DNA from: Dehalococcoidia bacterium
GTDB lineage: Bacteria; Chloroflexota; Dehalococcoidia; Lucifugimonadales; Lucifugimonadaceae
Reading direction: 5' to 3'
Length of the DNA stretch: 64,000 nucleotides
Assembly: GCA_002728715.1 (NCBI GenBank)
Contig: PBVQ01000029.1
Location: 1-64,000, forward strand
A program made the position numbers and the translations under genes. The notes beneath the pieces are model-generated. The model did not search any database. It was not told the origin of the DNA and saw nothing but the letters and a program-made list of their open reading frames with translations. Shown here piece by piece: positions 1-10,682 of the stretch (the stretch's first letter is position 1; each line of letters begins with the position of its first letter).

Positions 1-148
1 AATTATGAAAAATGTTTGTGTAAAACTCCCTAAATATTAGAACGAATACACTTGCGAAAAGTATCTAAATAGGTGCAAAATTAACAAGTGTTTAAAAATA
101 TAATAAACTATATAATAAAATCAAGAAGTAATTTAAAAGAAAATAATA

Positions 149-373
149 ATGCCTCCATTACCCAAAAAAAAACATACTCGAGCAAGAAAAGGTAACAGAA
201 ACGCGCACAATGCTGTGAGTTTGCCATCTATCGCCTCAAATTGCCCAAGATGTCCAACCACTCACGTACAGCCTCATAGAGCCTGCACACAATGTGGTTA
301 CTATAATGGTAGAATACTACCTGGAAACTGGCCGGTTCAATTAGATGAAGAAGTAACTACGCAAACTACATAA
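149..373 (+). CDS. rpmF: 50S ribosomal protein L32
   Basis: Basic N-terminus MPPLPKKKHTRARKGNRN and CPRC...CTQC zinc ribbon; upstream of fabD. Confidence 0.9.
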   Translation: MPPLPKKKHTRARKGNRNAHNAVSLPSIASNCPRCPTTHVQPHRACTQCGYYNGRILPGNWPVQLDEEVTTQTT

Positions 374-386
374 GAGTAATAATCCA

Positions 387-1322
387 ATGAATGAAAAAAA
401 TAATAAAATAGCATTTGTATTTCCTGGTCAAGGTTCTCAATCCGTTGGTATGGGTAAAGATCTATTCTTGAATTCTATAGCTGCGCGAGAAGTTTTCGAG
501 GAAGTTGACCAAACCTTAAATAAAAAACTATCAGATATTATTTTTAATGGCCCTCAGGATGAATTAACAAAAACCGAGAATACTCAACCTGCAATCCTTG
601 CTACCTCTATTGCCACATGGAGAGCCATGGAGGAGGCATCTGGTGTTATACAAATACCTCAAGTAACTGCTGGGCATAGTTTAGGAGAATATGCATCATT
701 AGCTGTTTCCGGTGTACTAAATATTAATGATACCTTTAGGCTCGTATTTGAACGTGCCAGACTAATGGAAATGGCGTGTGAACAAGTACCAGGTGGTATG
801 GCTGCACTAATTGGATTAGATGAAATTACCGCTGAAGAGATATGTACCGAATCTGGAGTAGAATTATCTACAATAAATACATCAGAGCAAATTATTATCG
901 CAGGAGAGAAACAGAATCTTAATCATGCAATTGACATAGCATCATCTCGTGGTGCTAAAAAAGCTATACTGCTACAAGTTGGAGGCGCTTTTCATTCAAA
1001 ATTAATGGGCCCTGCCCAAGAAGGACTTAATAAAATTATTGATTCCCTTGAGTTTAATAATCCACTTATACCCCTAATTGGCAATGTTACAGCAGAACCA
1101 CTAGTTACCGCGGACGAGGTAAAATCTGAATTAAAAATGCAACTCACCTCATGCGTTCAATGGAATAATTCAATTAAGCATATGATAGATGATGGTATTA
1201 ATTCTTTTATTGAAATAGGAAATGGAAAAATTCTCTCTGGTATGATAAAGAGAATTAATAGAGAAGCAAAAATAACAAATGTATCTGATTTTGACTCTGT
1301 TTTGGAATATGTAGCATCCTAG
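387..1322 (+). CDS. fabD: Malonyl CoA-acyl carrier protein transacylase
   Basis: FPGQGSQSVGMG and GHSLGEYASL motifs, 311 aa. Confidence 0.95.
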   Translation: MNEKNNKIAFVFPGQGSQSVGMGKDLFLNSIAAREVFEEVDQTLNKKLSDIIFNGPQDELTKTENTQPAILATSIATWRAMEEASGVIQIPQVTAGHSLGEYASLAVSGVLNINDTFRLVFERARLMEMACEQVPGGMAALIGLDEITAEEICTESGVELSTINTSEQIIIAGEKQNLNHAIDIASSRGAKKAILLQVGGAFHSKLMGPAQEGLNKIIDSLEFNNPLIPLIGNVTAEPLVTADEVKSELKMQLTSCVQWNNSIKHMIDDGINSFIEIGNGKILSGMIKRINREAKITNVSDFDSVLEYVAS

Positions 1323-1324
1323 CA

Positions 1325-1828
1325 ATGGATAAAAATAACAATCTAATTGATTTTATACCTAACAAACTAATAAAAACTTATTCATTACAGAATGATGGCG
1401 TTGAGGTTATACCATCTATTGAAAAAAAATATAAATTAAAACACAATAAGACTAAATCAAGAGCGATTGTCATACAATCATTGTATGAATCAGATGTATC
1501 AGGAAAAAATCCATTGGATATATTAAAGAGAAATTATCAAGGGAAAAAATTAGATAAAGAACATACTGATTTTATGGAATTATTAGTAAAAACTTTCATT
1601 GATAAAAAACATATGATAAACGATAGAATAAATTCAAAATTGTTGAATAAAAATTCAGTATTATTCCCAATTGATAAATGCATAATTCAACTTGCAATTG
1701 TTGAAAGCATATCAACTAAAAGCTTAAATAAAAAAATTATTATTAATGAAGCCGTCGAATTAGCTAAATATTTTGGTGAAGATTCGTCTTCAAAATTCGT
1801 TAACGGTATATTATCATCTCTGATATGA
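1325..1828 (+). CDS. nusB: NusB-like transcription antitermination factor
   Basis: C-terminal IIINEAVELAKYFGEDSSSKFVNGILSSL is NusB-like; N-terminal region SRAIVIQSLYESDVSG; N-terminal extension of about 45 aa. Confidence 0.8.
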   Translation: MDKNNNLIDFIPNKLIKTYSLQNDGVEVIPSIEKKYKLKHNKTKSRAIVIQSLYESDVSGKNPLDILKRNYQGKKLDKEHTDFMELLVKTFIDKKHMINDRINSKLLNKNSVLFPIDKCIIQLAIVESISTKSLNKKIIINEAVELAKYFGEDSSSKFVNGILSSLI

Positions 1829-1912
1829 TATATATAATAATGTTTTAAGAATCAAAACAACTAACAATTTATAGCGGGACTATTTCCCATGATTTGAGAG
1901 GTTAATTTTAAT

Positions 1913-2167
1913 ATGGCTAGCGTACTAGATAAAGTAAGAGAAATTGCAGCGGACAAACTAAGTGTAAATATTGATGATATTTCAGGAGAATCATCATTTA
2001 CTGAAGACTTAGACGCCGATTCTCTTGATATAGTTGAGTTAATAATGGCTATCGAAGAAGAGTTTGGAAGCGACGACAATCCCTTAGAGATATCTGATGA
2101 AGATGCCGAAAAAATCCTAACTGTTAATGACGCAGTAAAATACCTAAGTGATAACGGTATATCTTAA
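1913..2167 (+). CDS. acpP: Acyl carrier protein
   Basis: 84 aa with the DADSLD phosphopantetheine site. Confidence 0.95.
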   Translation: MASVLDKVREIAADKLSVNIDDISGESSFTEDLDADSLDIVELIMAIEEEFGSDDNPLEISDEDAEKILTVNDAVKYLSDNGIS

Positions 2168-2179
2168 AATATCAAACAA

Positions 2180-2216
2180 AAAATACCCTCATTTAATAAC
2201 TTGCTGAGGGTATTTT
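2180..2216 (+). terminator. Rho-independent-like terminator after acpP
   Basis: Perfect 11-bp inverted repeat aaaataccctc / gagggtatttt with a 15-nt loop. Confidence 0.8.
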
Positions 2217-2249
2217 CTTAACTAAATTTTTGAAAGATAAAAATAATTA

Positions 2250-3923
2250 TTGAAAAGTAAAAATTCTCCATATGTGAAAATCATACCTATTGGAGGACTT
2301 GGTGAAGTTGGAAAAAATATGACTATCATCGAATCTGACAAAGACATAGTAATAATAGATGCAGGTATTGGTTTCATTAAGAAAAATGAAATTCCTGGAA
2401 TAGAAATTGTTATTCCAGACATAACTTGTTTAGAAGAAAAAAAGCAAAAGATCAAAGGTATAATTGTTACCCATGGTCACGAAGATCATATAGGTGCAAT
2501 CCCGTTTATACTTGATAGTTTTAATATTCCAGTATATGCCCCAGGAATGGCATGTGAATTGATTAGAAAAAAACTTTATCGAAGTAGTAATAAAATTTCT
2601 CCAAAGATTTTTCCTACAAAAGAGAATAATAAATATAAATTAGGCGATATAGTTTTTGAATTATTCCCTGTATGCCATTCAATACCCGATTCTTACGGTT
2701 TGTTGATTAATACTCCTTGTGGAAATATTGTTCATTCAGGAGATTTCAAGTTTGATAAAAATCCAACAATAGGTAATGAATATAAAAACAATATAAATCA
2801 TCTGAAAAAAATACTTAAAAATGAAGTCATGATTCTAATGTCAGATTCTACTAACGCAGAAGAGGATGGATATTCCATTTCAGAAGAAGAGGTAAAAAAA
2901 TCTATAAGTTCTATTATCAAGTCACATAATAATAGAATTATTGTTTCGACATTTGCATCTCAAATCTCAAGAAATAAAATTATTTCAGATGCATGTATAA
3001 AATATAATAAAAAATTATGTATTGTTGGTAAAAGTATGATTGAAAATACAAAAATAGCCAAAAATCTTGGACATATTAGCTCTTATGAAAAATTAATGAT
3101 AAGACCAGATCAGATAAATAATATAAATCAAAATAATCTTGTAATTTTAACTACTGGTAGCCAAGGAGAAAGGCAATCAGGATTAGTAAGAATTGCTAAC
3201 AATGATCATAAAAATATACAAATTAGAGATGGAGATACCGTCATTATTTCAGCCAGTACGATACCGGGAAACGAAGTTCAAGTAAATGATACAATAAACA
3301 AATTGCTCAAACTGGGTGCGGAAGTTATAACCGATAAGAATCATACAATTCATGCATCTGGTCATGCATATAAAAACGAACTTAAGGAATTCATTAAGAC
3401 TGTTAATCCAAAATTTTTTGTACCTATTCATGGTGAGATTAAAATGCAAATAGCCCATGGTAAAATTGCAGAAAGCGAAAATATCAATCAAGAGAATATA
3501 TTTATATTAGAAAACGGTGAAGTTTTATTGTTAAAAGATGAAAAGTTAGATACAAATGGTAAAGTTCCTGCAGAAAATATTCTTATCGATGGAAAAAACT
3601 TAATTTATGAAGATGATGAAATCATTAAAGAAAGAAATCAAATTTATAAAAATGGATTAATTCTAGTTACGATTTTATTGGATTCAAAATATGCGGTCAA
3701 CAAAATAGTTGATCTAATATCATATGGTGTTATTATAGATGACTCATATGAAAATATTAAATTTATCAAAGATTCTCTAGAAAAAAATATTAATAGTGGT
3801 TTAAAAAAACAACCGAAAAATAAAAACATCAAAAATTTTATAAAAGAATATTCTTCAAACTTTTTGAAACAAAAACTTGATGCAAAATCAAAAATTATTG
3901 TCCGATTGGTGAATAATGACTAA
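2250..3923 (+). CDS. rnj: Ribonuclease J (metallo-beta-lactamase fold, beta-CASP)
   Basis: VTHGHEDHIGAIPF, LMSDSTNAEEDG and HASGHA motifs; TTG start. Confidence 0.92.
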   Translation: MKSKNSPYVKIIPIGGLGEVGKNMTIIESDKDIVIIDAGIGFIKKNEIPGIEIVIPDITCLEEKKQKIKGIIVTHGHEDHIGAIPFILDSFNIPVYAPGMACELIRKKLYRSSNKISPKIFPTKENNKYKLGDIVFELFPVCHSIPDSYGLLINTPCGNIVHSGDFKFDKNPTIGNEYKNNINHLKKILKNEVMILMSDSTNAEEDGYSISEEEVKKSISSIIKSHNNRIIVSTFASQISRNKIISDACIKYNKKLCIVGKSMIENTKIAKNLGHISSYEKLMIRPDQINNINQNNLVILTTGSQGERQSGLVRIANNDHKNIQIRDGDTVIISASTIPGNEVQVNDTINKLLKLGAEVITDKNHTIHASGHAYKNELKEFIKTVNPKFFVPIHGEIKMQIAHGKIAESENINQENIFILENGEVLLLKDEKLDTNGKVPAENILIDGKNLIYEDDEIIKERNQIYKNGLILVTILLDSKYAVNKIVDLISYGVIIDDSYENIKFIKDSLEKNINSGLKKQPKNKNIKNFIKEYSSNFLKQKLDAKSKIIVRLVNND

Positions 3924-6078
3924 TTCAAAATATACTTTTTTAGCTAAATTATTAATATTTTCAACTATAAGTTTTGCCTTAACATACTTATATATCTTTA
4001 GAAACATAGAAGAAATGAAGGAATTTTTTGGCTGGTCATTTGTTCCGTCCATTCTAGCTACCTTTCCAATAATAATAAATATTTTTTTTAGAAAATTTAT
4101 TCGTTTTTGGAAGTACCAAATTAGTTTTATATTATTATGCGCGAGTTTATCTGGTACTTTAGGTATTTTCTATGCTCCAATTGGTTCATTTTCAGGTGAA
4201 TCTATAGGAGGAGAATTAGGTATATTTGTATCTAGGTCATACATGAACTGGAACAGATTTGATGTTTCATTATTAGATTATCTGATTTCTTGGATGAGAG
4301 TAATATTATTTATATTATTAGCAATATCCTTAATAAAACCAAAGTTGATAAAAATCACTACCTATTATATCTATAATTTCTCTAGCAAATTCATAGTTAA
4401 GTTTTTATTACTTGTAACAAAATTATCTAAATATACAGGAATTAATATTATTAACTCAATTATAAAAAAAAATAATATACCAAATGACACTGAAGAAGAA
4501 ATAGAAATAAACGAAAAAGATATGAATAATAAAAAAGAGTTATCTAAAAGTGAACCAATGATAGCATCAAATAAATCTAAGGATCAAGAGATTCCTAAAA
4601 ATAATTTCATTTCAAATAACTCCGAAACAGATAGTACAAAACCTGAAGAATTACTAACTTCTCATAACTATGAATGGATTATTCCAAGCCTAGATAACCT
4701 CAAGATACCTTTACCCGGAGGCATATCTGAAGCAGAAGTTCAATTAACAAGTAAAAAAATAGAATCCTCGTTGAAGCAGTTTGGCATTGAAGTTACTGTT
4801 GACCAAGTAAAAAAAGGACCCACTGTAACTATGTATGGTCTAAGTCCAGGATGGAAAGGAAAAACAGATGACAAAATTGGTCAAAGAGTTAGAGTTGACA
4901 CAATATTAAATCGAGAAAAAGATATAGCACTATCATTAGCTTCTCCAAACCTAAGATTTGAAGCTCCTGTGCCTGGAGAATCCGTAGTAGGTATTGAAGT
5001 ACCTAATAAGTCTCCTAATGAAGTAACATTGAGATCAATAATGGATACAAATGAATGGAAAGAATTTGCAAAAGACAACCCCTTACCTGTCCCATTAGGT
5101 CTCGGTTCAGGTGGAGAACCCGTAATGACTGATTTGTCAAAAATGCCTCATACTTTAGTTGCAGGATCTACAGGATCTGGTAAAAGTGTTTGTATGAATA
5201 GCATTATTACAGGATTAATAATGACAAAAACTCCTGATGAACTAAGAATAGTCATGATAGATCCTAAAAGAGTAGAACTAACACCATACGAGGGAATACC
5301 ACATCTTTATACGCCAGTTGTAGTAGAATCAGACCAAGCAGTGATTGTCTTAAAATCATTAGTTAAAGAAATGATGGAAAGGTTTAAAATTTTAGAAAAC
5401 TTCGGTGTAAAAAACATATTAACTTTTAATAAAAAATCAGATTATAAAATGCCTTATCTAGTTATATTAGTAGATGAACTTGCAGACCTAATGCTTAGCG
5501 CATCAGGTGAAGTAGAAAGACTATTAGTAAGACTTGCACAATTAGGGCGAGCTACTGGTGTACATTTAGTTTTAGCCACACAAAGGCCATCAGTAGATGT
5601 AGTTACAGGGCTAATTAAAGCTAATTTTCCAAGCAGAATATCATTTGCTGTGATGTCACAGATTGATTCAAGAACAATTTTAGATAGTGTTGGAGCAGAT
5701 AAATTATTAGGTAAGGGTGATATGTTATTTAAGCCTATAGATAAGCCTAAACCATCTAGAGTTCAAGGTGCTTTTGTTTCAGACATAGAAGTTGATTCAG
5801 TAGTTAATTTATGGAAGAAAAACACTTATCCAAATATGAAATTCTTAGAATTAAGTAATGAAGAAGAGAACGGAATTAATAATATAGAAATATCTGATAA
5901 TGATTCATTATTTAATAATGCCTTAGAACTTAGTAAATCTCAAAAAACTTTATCAGTATCTTTTCTTCAAAGAAGACTTAGAATTGGATATCCTAGAGCA
6001 GCAAGATTAATGGATGAGTTAGAAGAAGCTGGAGTTGTAGGTCCAGGTGAACCAGGTAAAGCTCGTCCAGTAATTTAA
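3916..6078 (+). CDS. ftsK: DNA translocase FtsK/SpoIIIE
   Basis: N-terminal TM segments, Walker A AGSTGSGKS, C-terminal gamma domain FLQRRLRIGYPRAARLMDELEEAGVVGP. Confidence 0.95.
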   Translation: MTNSKYTFLAKLLIFSTISFALTYLYIFRNIEEMKEFFGWSFVPSILATFPIIINIFFRKFIRFWKYQISFILLCASLSGTLGIFYAPIGSFSGESIGGELGIFVSRSYMNWNRFDVSLLDYLISWMRVILFILLAISLIKPKLIKITTYYIYNFSSKFIVKFLLLVTKLSKYTGINIINSIIKKNNIPNDTEEEIEINEKDMNNKKELSKSEPMIASNKSKDQEIPKNNFISNNSETDSTKPEELLTSHNYEWIIPSLDNLKIPLPGGISEAEVQLTSKKIESSLKQFGIEVTVDQVKKGPTVTMYGLSPGWKGKTDDKIGQRVRVDTILNREKDIALSLASPNLRFEAPVPGESVVGIEVPNKSPNEVTLRSIMDTNEWKEFAKDNPLPVPLGLGSGGEPVMTDLSKMPHTLVAGSTGSGKSVCMNSIITGLIMTKTPDELRIVMIDPKRVELTPYEGIPHLYTPVVVESDQAVIVLKSLVKEMMERFKILENFGVKNILTFNKKSDYKMPYLVILVDELADLMLSASGEVERLLVRLAQLGRATGVHLVLATQRPSVDVVTGLIKANFPSRISFAVMSQIDSRTILDSVGADKLLGKGDMLFKPIDKPKPSRVQGAFVSDIEVDSVVNLWKKNTYPNMKFLELSNEEENGINNIEISDNDSLFNNALELSKSQKTLSVSFLQRRLRIGYPRAARLMDELEEAGVVGPGEPGKARPVI

Positions 6079-6134
6079 TCTTAACTTAATGTATATATAC
6101 TTATAGACTACAGATTACATTAAGGAATTGATTT

Positions 6135-7916
6135 ATGAATAACGTAACTGATCTCTTTCCAGAAAAAGAACCAAAAAAAGAAAAGCAAATCCCTCTCGAA
6201 GAGTTGTTAGAATCTTGCATGCATTGTGACTTTGAATTAAAAAGCTCAAAAATTTACCAAAGATATAGAATATGTCCTAACTGCAATTATCACTTTTCAA
6301 TATCAGCTAGACGAAGATTAGCTACTTTGATTGACAAAAATAGTTTCCATGAAACAAGTAAATGGATTCAATCACTAGACCCTATAGAGTTTTCGCCAAG
6401 AGTTTCATATCGAGTTAGACTTGTACAAGATAGAATTCGCACAGGACTTAATGAAGCTATTATAACTGGGACTTGCAAAATAGATGATAAAGATGTTGTG
6501 ATGATTGTAATTGATTCAAGTTTTTTAGGAGGATCGATGGGAGTTGTAGTAGGAGAAAAAGTAACATTAGCTCTAGAATTGGCAAAAAGAAAAAAAATAC
6601 CTTGTATTTGTACTGTAAGTTCAAGTGGTACTAGATTGCAAGAAGGTATTTTTTCATTATTGCAGATGGCAAAAACATCTTTCGCTGTACGCTCACTAAA
6701 GGATGCAAATATTCCTTTTATAACAATCCTAAGCAACCCAACAACAGGACAAATTTTTAGTAGTTTTGCATCTTTATCTGACATAATTATCTCAGAGCCT
6801 AATGCCCAAATTGGTTTTTCATCTCTAGGAGAAATAACTGAATTTGATAAAAATAAAAAAGACCTTCCACATACATCAGAAACTTTTATTCAGTTTGGGC
6901 AAATTGATAAAATATTAAATCGGGACAAAATTAAAACAAACTTAAGTCTATTACTTGATTTGCTTTATCCAAATCATAAAGTTAATTCCATTAAAATTGG
7001 CAAAGAATATTTAAAAAAGAATTTACCTTATAAAAATCCAGAAGAAATTATAAAATTATCCAGAAACAAAAATAGACCAAAAGCAAGATATTATTTAGAA
7101 AATATTTTTACAAATTTTTTTGAAATACATGGAGATAGAATTTCCTATGATGACACTTCAATAATAACTGGTATAGGAAAAATTTCTGGTCAAAGTGTAA
7201 TGATTATTGCGCAACAAAAATCTGAAAAAAATATTAAGCGTAAAAGTTCATCAGGGTCTCAATCTGGAGAAATTACTCCATCGGGATTTAGAAAAGCAAC
7301 CAGAGCAATTAACTTGGCAGAATTATTCAAGATACCTTTGGTAAGTTTTGTTGATACTCCAGGACCTGCTTTAGGAATGGAAATGGAAAAATTAGGTTTA
7401 TCTAATTCAGTGTCAAATATGATAGACCAAATTGGGAAAGTAAATACTCCTTCTATTTCTCTAATTATTGGTGAAGGAGGATCTGAAGCCGCATTAGCAT
7501 TTTCGATAACAGATAAAGTTTTGATGCTTGAAAATGCTATATATACACCAATTATTCCTGAAAAAGGTGCAAAAACAGAAATGAAAGATCAGAATAAGAT
7601 TTCTGAAATAGCTGAATCACTCAAATTAACCGCCTCAGATTGTTTAAACTCAGGTATTATTGATAAAGTTATACCTGAACCTAAGGGTGCAGCGCATCAA
7701 AACCCTACAGAGACTGCAAAGCTAATAAAGAAAATCTTAAGTAATGAACTTTTTGAAATAAATAAAATTCACATCAACACCTTAAAAAATAGAAGAAGGA
7801 AAAAATATAGAAACATAGGAGAATTCGGCAGTAAATTCTTAAAGACTGTAAAACATGAATCTAAAATTTTTCAAGCAGGAATCAAAGCAAGCATAAAATC
7901 TCTAAGAGAAAATTAA
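6135..7916 (+). CDS. accDA: Fused acetyl-CoA carboxylase carboxyltransferase, beta (AccD) plus alpha (AccA)
   Basis: AccD zinc ribbon CMHC..CPNC and beta-subunit core followed by AccA core (FFEIHGDR..., FVDTPGPALGMEME, GEGGSEAALA) in one 593-aa ORF. Confidence 0.9.
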   Translation: MNNVTDLFPEKEPKKEKQIPLEELLESCMHCDFELKSSKIYQRYRICPNCNYHFSISARRRLATLIDKNSFHETSKWIQSLDPIEFSPRVSYRVRLVQDRIRTGLNEAIITGTCKIDDKDVVMIVIDSSFLGGSMGVVVGEKVTLALELAKRKKIPCICTVSSSGTRLQEGIFSLLQMAKTSFAVRSLKDANIPFITILSNPTTGQIFSSFASLSDIIISEPNAQIGFSSLGEITEFDKNKKDLPHTSETFIQFGQIDKILNRDKIKTNLSLLLDLLYPNHKVNSIKIGKEYLKKNLPYKNPEEIIKLSRNKNRPKARYYLENIFTNFFEIHGDRISYDDTSIITGIGKISGQSVMIIAQQKSEKNIKRKSSSGSQSGEITPSGFRKATRAINLAELFKIPLVSFVDTPGPALGMEMEKLGLSNSVSNMIDQIGKVNTPSISLIIGEGGSEAALAFSITDKVLMLENAIYTPIIPEKGAKTEMKDQNKISEIAESLKLTASDCLNSGIIDKVIPEPKGAAHQNPTETAKLIKKILSNELFEINKIHINTLKNRRRKKYRNIGEFGSKFLKTVKHESKIFQAGIKASIKSLREN

Positions 7917-8918
7917 GTTTTCCGGCTGAATACCATTTAATGTTTTATTAGCGTTTTCAAAAGCAAACATTATTCTTCTATCTACACTTTCCCTTGATGA
8001 TCCCGCAAGATGAGGAGTTACAACACAATTATCCAACTTCAGTAAATCAGAATTTTTACTAATTGGTTCAATTTCTGTAACATCAAGAGCTGCACCTAAA
8101 ATTTCATCAGTCTTAAGAGCATTAATTAGCGCCTGTTCATCGTGTACAGGACCTCTACATGTATTTATAAATATAGAATCTTTTTTCATTAATCCAAATT
8201 CTTTAGCACTGAACATACTTTTTGTTTCATCTGATAAAGGGACGTGAACAGAAACAATATCAGAAATTTTTAACAATTCTTCAAAGGATAATTTTTTTAT
8301 ATTTAATTCGTCTTCAAAATTGGAAAATTCCTTTATATCATTATAGAAAATATTAACATCAAAACCTTTCAATAATTTAGCTACTTTTGACCCTATGTTA
8401 CCTAAACCAACTATACCTATATTCTTTCCTGTGATTTCACGAACATTTCCATAAGGGCCTGTAATTGCTTTTTTCATCCATTCGCCTGATTTTACTCCTT
8501 CAACAGCCTGAGACAATCTTTTATATAAGGTCATAATAAGTGCTATTGTATGCTCTGCAACTGAATTTGAAATTGCAGGCGAATTACCGCAAATATTTAT
8601 ATTTAAATCATTAATTGCATCAATATCCCATCCGTCAAAGCCGGCACTTAGTAATTGTATATGACGTAGATTTGGTAATTTTTTTAACATTTCTATACTT
8701 AGTAATTCACCATTGCAAATTATTACCTCTGCATCAATCATCTTTTCAAGATTTTTTTCAAAACCATCCCTTATTTTTGCAGAATTGGAGTAGTCCTCTT
8801 CTCCGGAAAATAAAAATTCACACCTCAGATCATCCAAGCATAACTCCTTTGCTCTATCACTTCTACTAAGAGTTCTACCTTTATCATTTTTACTGTAGAA
8901 TACTAATTTTTCACCCAT
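7902..8918 (-). CDS. D-isomer specific 2-hydroxyacid dehydrogenase
   Basis: GLGNIGSKVAKLL NAD site, INTCRGPVHDEQALI, VVTPHLAGSS. Confidence 0.88.
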   Translation of the reverse strand: MGEKLVFYSKNDKGRTLSRSDRAKELCLDDLRCEFLFSGEEDYSNSAKIRDGFEKNLEKMIDAEVIICNGELLSIEMLKKLPNLRHIQLLSAGFDGWDIDAINDLNINICGNSPAISNSVAEHTIALIMTLYKRLSQAVEGVKSGEWMKKAITGPYGNVREITGKNIGIVGLGNIGSKVAKLLKGFDVNIFYNDIKEFSNFEDELNIKKLSFEELLKISDIVSVHVPLSDETKSMFSAKEFGLMKKDSIFINTCRGPVHDEQALINALKTDEILGAALDVTEIEPISKNSDLLKLDNCVVTPHLAGSSRESVDRRIMFAFENANKTLNGIQPENLIFS

Positions 8919-9078
8919 AATTGAAACCTCTATACTTTTTTTGATAATAAACCTTAAATAATTTATTATATAATTATTATAACTTTGAATAACTAAACTT
9001 GCTTAGAAAAATTTTTATCAACAACTAACAACAAAAAACTCCCGATAAAGTTAGGATATTATTTAGAAAAAATAAATT

Positions 9079-9849
9079 ATGAATGATCAATTAATTATTG
9101 CAGGGAAAAAATTTAATTCTCGACTTATGACTGGTACAGGAAAGCATAAGTCTAAAGAAGATCTACTAAAATCTATAGAAAGTTCTGAAACTGAAATCAT
9201 AACAGTAGCCATTGGTCGCATTGACTTGAACGACCCACAGAAAAAAAATTTGCTAGATCATATAAACTGGAATGATTATCAAATTTTACCCAATACTGCT
9301 GGCTCTAAAACATTCGAAGAGGCTGTGTATATAGCAAAACTTGCTAGAGAAGTCACTGGATCAAATTGGATAAAGATTGAAGTTATACCTGATTCAAAAT
9401 ATCTTCTACCTGATCCAATTGGAACATTAAAAGCAGCTGAAATATTAATTAAAGAAGGATTTATCTGCCTCCCATATATTGGGGCTGATCCAGTTTTGGC
9501 AAAAAGATTAGAAAACATTGGTTGTGCCACCGTTATGCCATTAGGATCTCCTATTGGATCAGGTAGAGGTGTTTTAGCACTAGAAGAAATCCAAATAATT
9601 ATTGAACAATCGAAAATTCCTGTGGTAGTCGATGCGGGCTTAGGTGTGCCATCAGATGCTTCAAAAGTCATGGAAAACGGAGCTGATGCAGTCCTAGTAA
9701 ATACAGCTATATCAAAATCCAATGATCCTGGATTAATGGGAGAAGCATTTAAATTGGGAGTAAAAGCAGGAAGAAAATCTTTTCTTGCAGGAAGAATACC
9801 CAAAACCTTAATTGCAAATCCAAGTAGCCCTCAAGAAGGAATAAAATAA
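9079..9849 (+). CDS. thiG: Thiazole synthase
   Basis: ThiG core (FNSRLMTGTGKH, LPNTAGSKTFEEAV, PLGSPIGSGRGV, VDAGLGVPSDA). Confidence 0.95.
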   Translation: MNDQLIIAGKKFNSRLMTGTGKHKSKEDLLKSIESSETEIITVAIGRIDLNDPQKKNLLDHINWNDYQILPNTAGSKTFEEAVYIAKLAREVTGSNWIKIEVIPDSKYLLPDPIGTLKAAEILIKEGFICLPYIGADPVLAKRLENIGCATVMPLGSPIGSGRGVLALEEIQIIIEQSKIPVVVDAGLGVPSDASKVMENGADAVLVNTAISKSNDPGLMGEAFKLGVKAGRKSFLAGRIPKTLIANPSSPQEGIK

Positions 9850-9852
9850 TAA

Positions 9853-10482
9853 TTGAAGCAACTTAGTTTTCCTATAGTGTCCTTAATTACTAATACATCA
9901 GTTTATCAAACCAAAGAAAAAATGTTAGATAATATAATATATGCCACTAAAGTCGGCATTAATATGATTCAAATTAGAGAAAAAAATCTCTTAAATGAAG
10001 ATAAAAAAAAACTTATTGAAAAAATTCAATCTAAAACAGATAATAAACCAATAATCATTATTAATGATGGATACGAATTATGTAAAGTTTTTCATATGGA
10101 TGGGATCCACCTTCCTGAAAAAAAAATCCACCAAATAAAAAATTTAAAATCAATATTGAATGATGATCAAATAATTGGCTGTTCTATTCATTCTCTAAAA
10201 TCTGCTATTTTAGCTGAAAAACTTGGTGCTAATTATTTACAGTTTGGAAGTACGTTTAAAACAAAATCCCATCCTGGACAAAATCCTTTAGGTTTAAAAG
10301 AACTTAAGAAAATTACTGCTAATATAAATTTACCAGTAATTGCAGTGGGGGGTATAAATGAAAAAAATTGTTTATTACCATTCCAAAATGGGGCATCTGG
10401 AATAGCCTCCATAAGATCTTTTTCTGAAAAAGCAACATCAAAAAAAATTATTGAAAAATTAAATAATGGAGAAATAATATGA
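9853..10482 (+). CDS. thiE: Thiamine phosphate synthase
   Basis: TIM barrel with IQIREKN, IIINDGYELC, DGIHLPE, VIAVGGI; TTG start. Confidence 0.9.
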   Translation: MKQLSFPIVSLITNTSVYQTKEKMLDNIIYATKVGINMIQIREKNLLNEDKKKLIEKIQSKTDNKPIIIINDGYELCKVFHMDGIHLPEKKIHQIKNLKSILNDDQIIGCSIHSLKSAILAEKLGANYLQFGSTFKTKSHPGQNPLGLKELKKITANINLPVIAVGGINEKNCLLPFQNGASGIASIRSFSEKATSKKIIEKLNNGEII

Positions 10483-10682
10483 TAGAAATATTAATTAATG
10501 GTGAAAAAAATAATTTTGAAAATTCTATTTCTATTTCGGAATTAATTGTTATGAAAAACCTGGAAAATTTATCAGTCGCTGTAGCCTTAAACTCGGAGAT
10601 CGTAAATAAAAAAGATTTTAAAGTAACTTTCATAAAAAACGGAGATAAACTAGATATAGTAAAACCTGTCGGTGGTGGATAA
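10479..10682 (+). CDS. thiS: Sulfur carrier protein ThiS
   Basis: 67-aa beta-grasp protein ending in VKPVGGG; overlaps thiE by 4 nt. Confidence 0.9.
   Translation: MIEILINGEKNNFENSISISELIVMKNLENLSVAVALNSEIVNKKDFKVTFIKNGDKLDIVKPVGGG

Noticed and set aside
6368-6784. 138-aa minus-strand ORF inside accDA
   Set aside because: Antisense shadow of a strong coding frame with no family features or own RBS evidence; the same applies to 9279-9803, 10805-11092, 20811-21110, 57000-57380 and similar ORFs.
8919-9078. Possible TPP riboswitch upstream of thiG
   Set aside because: No CTGAGA or ACCTGATC-like core could be found in the leader.
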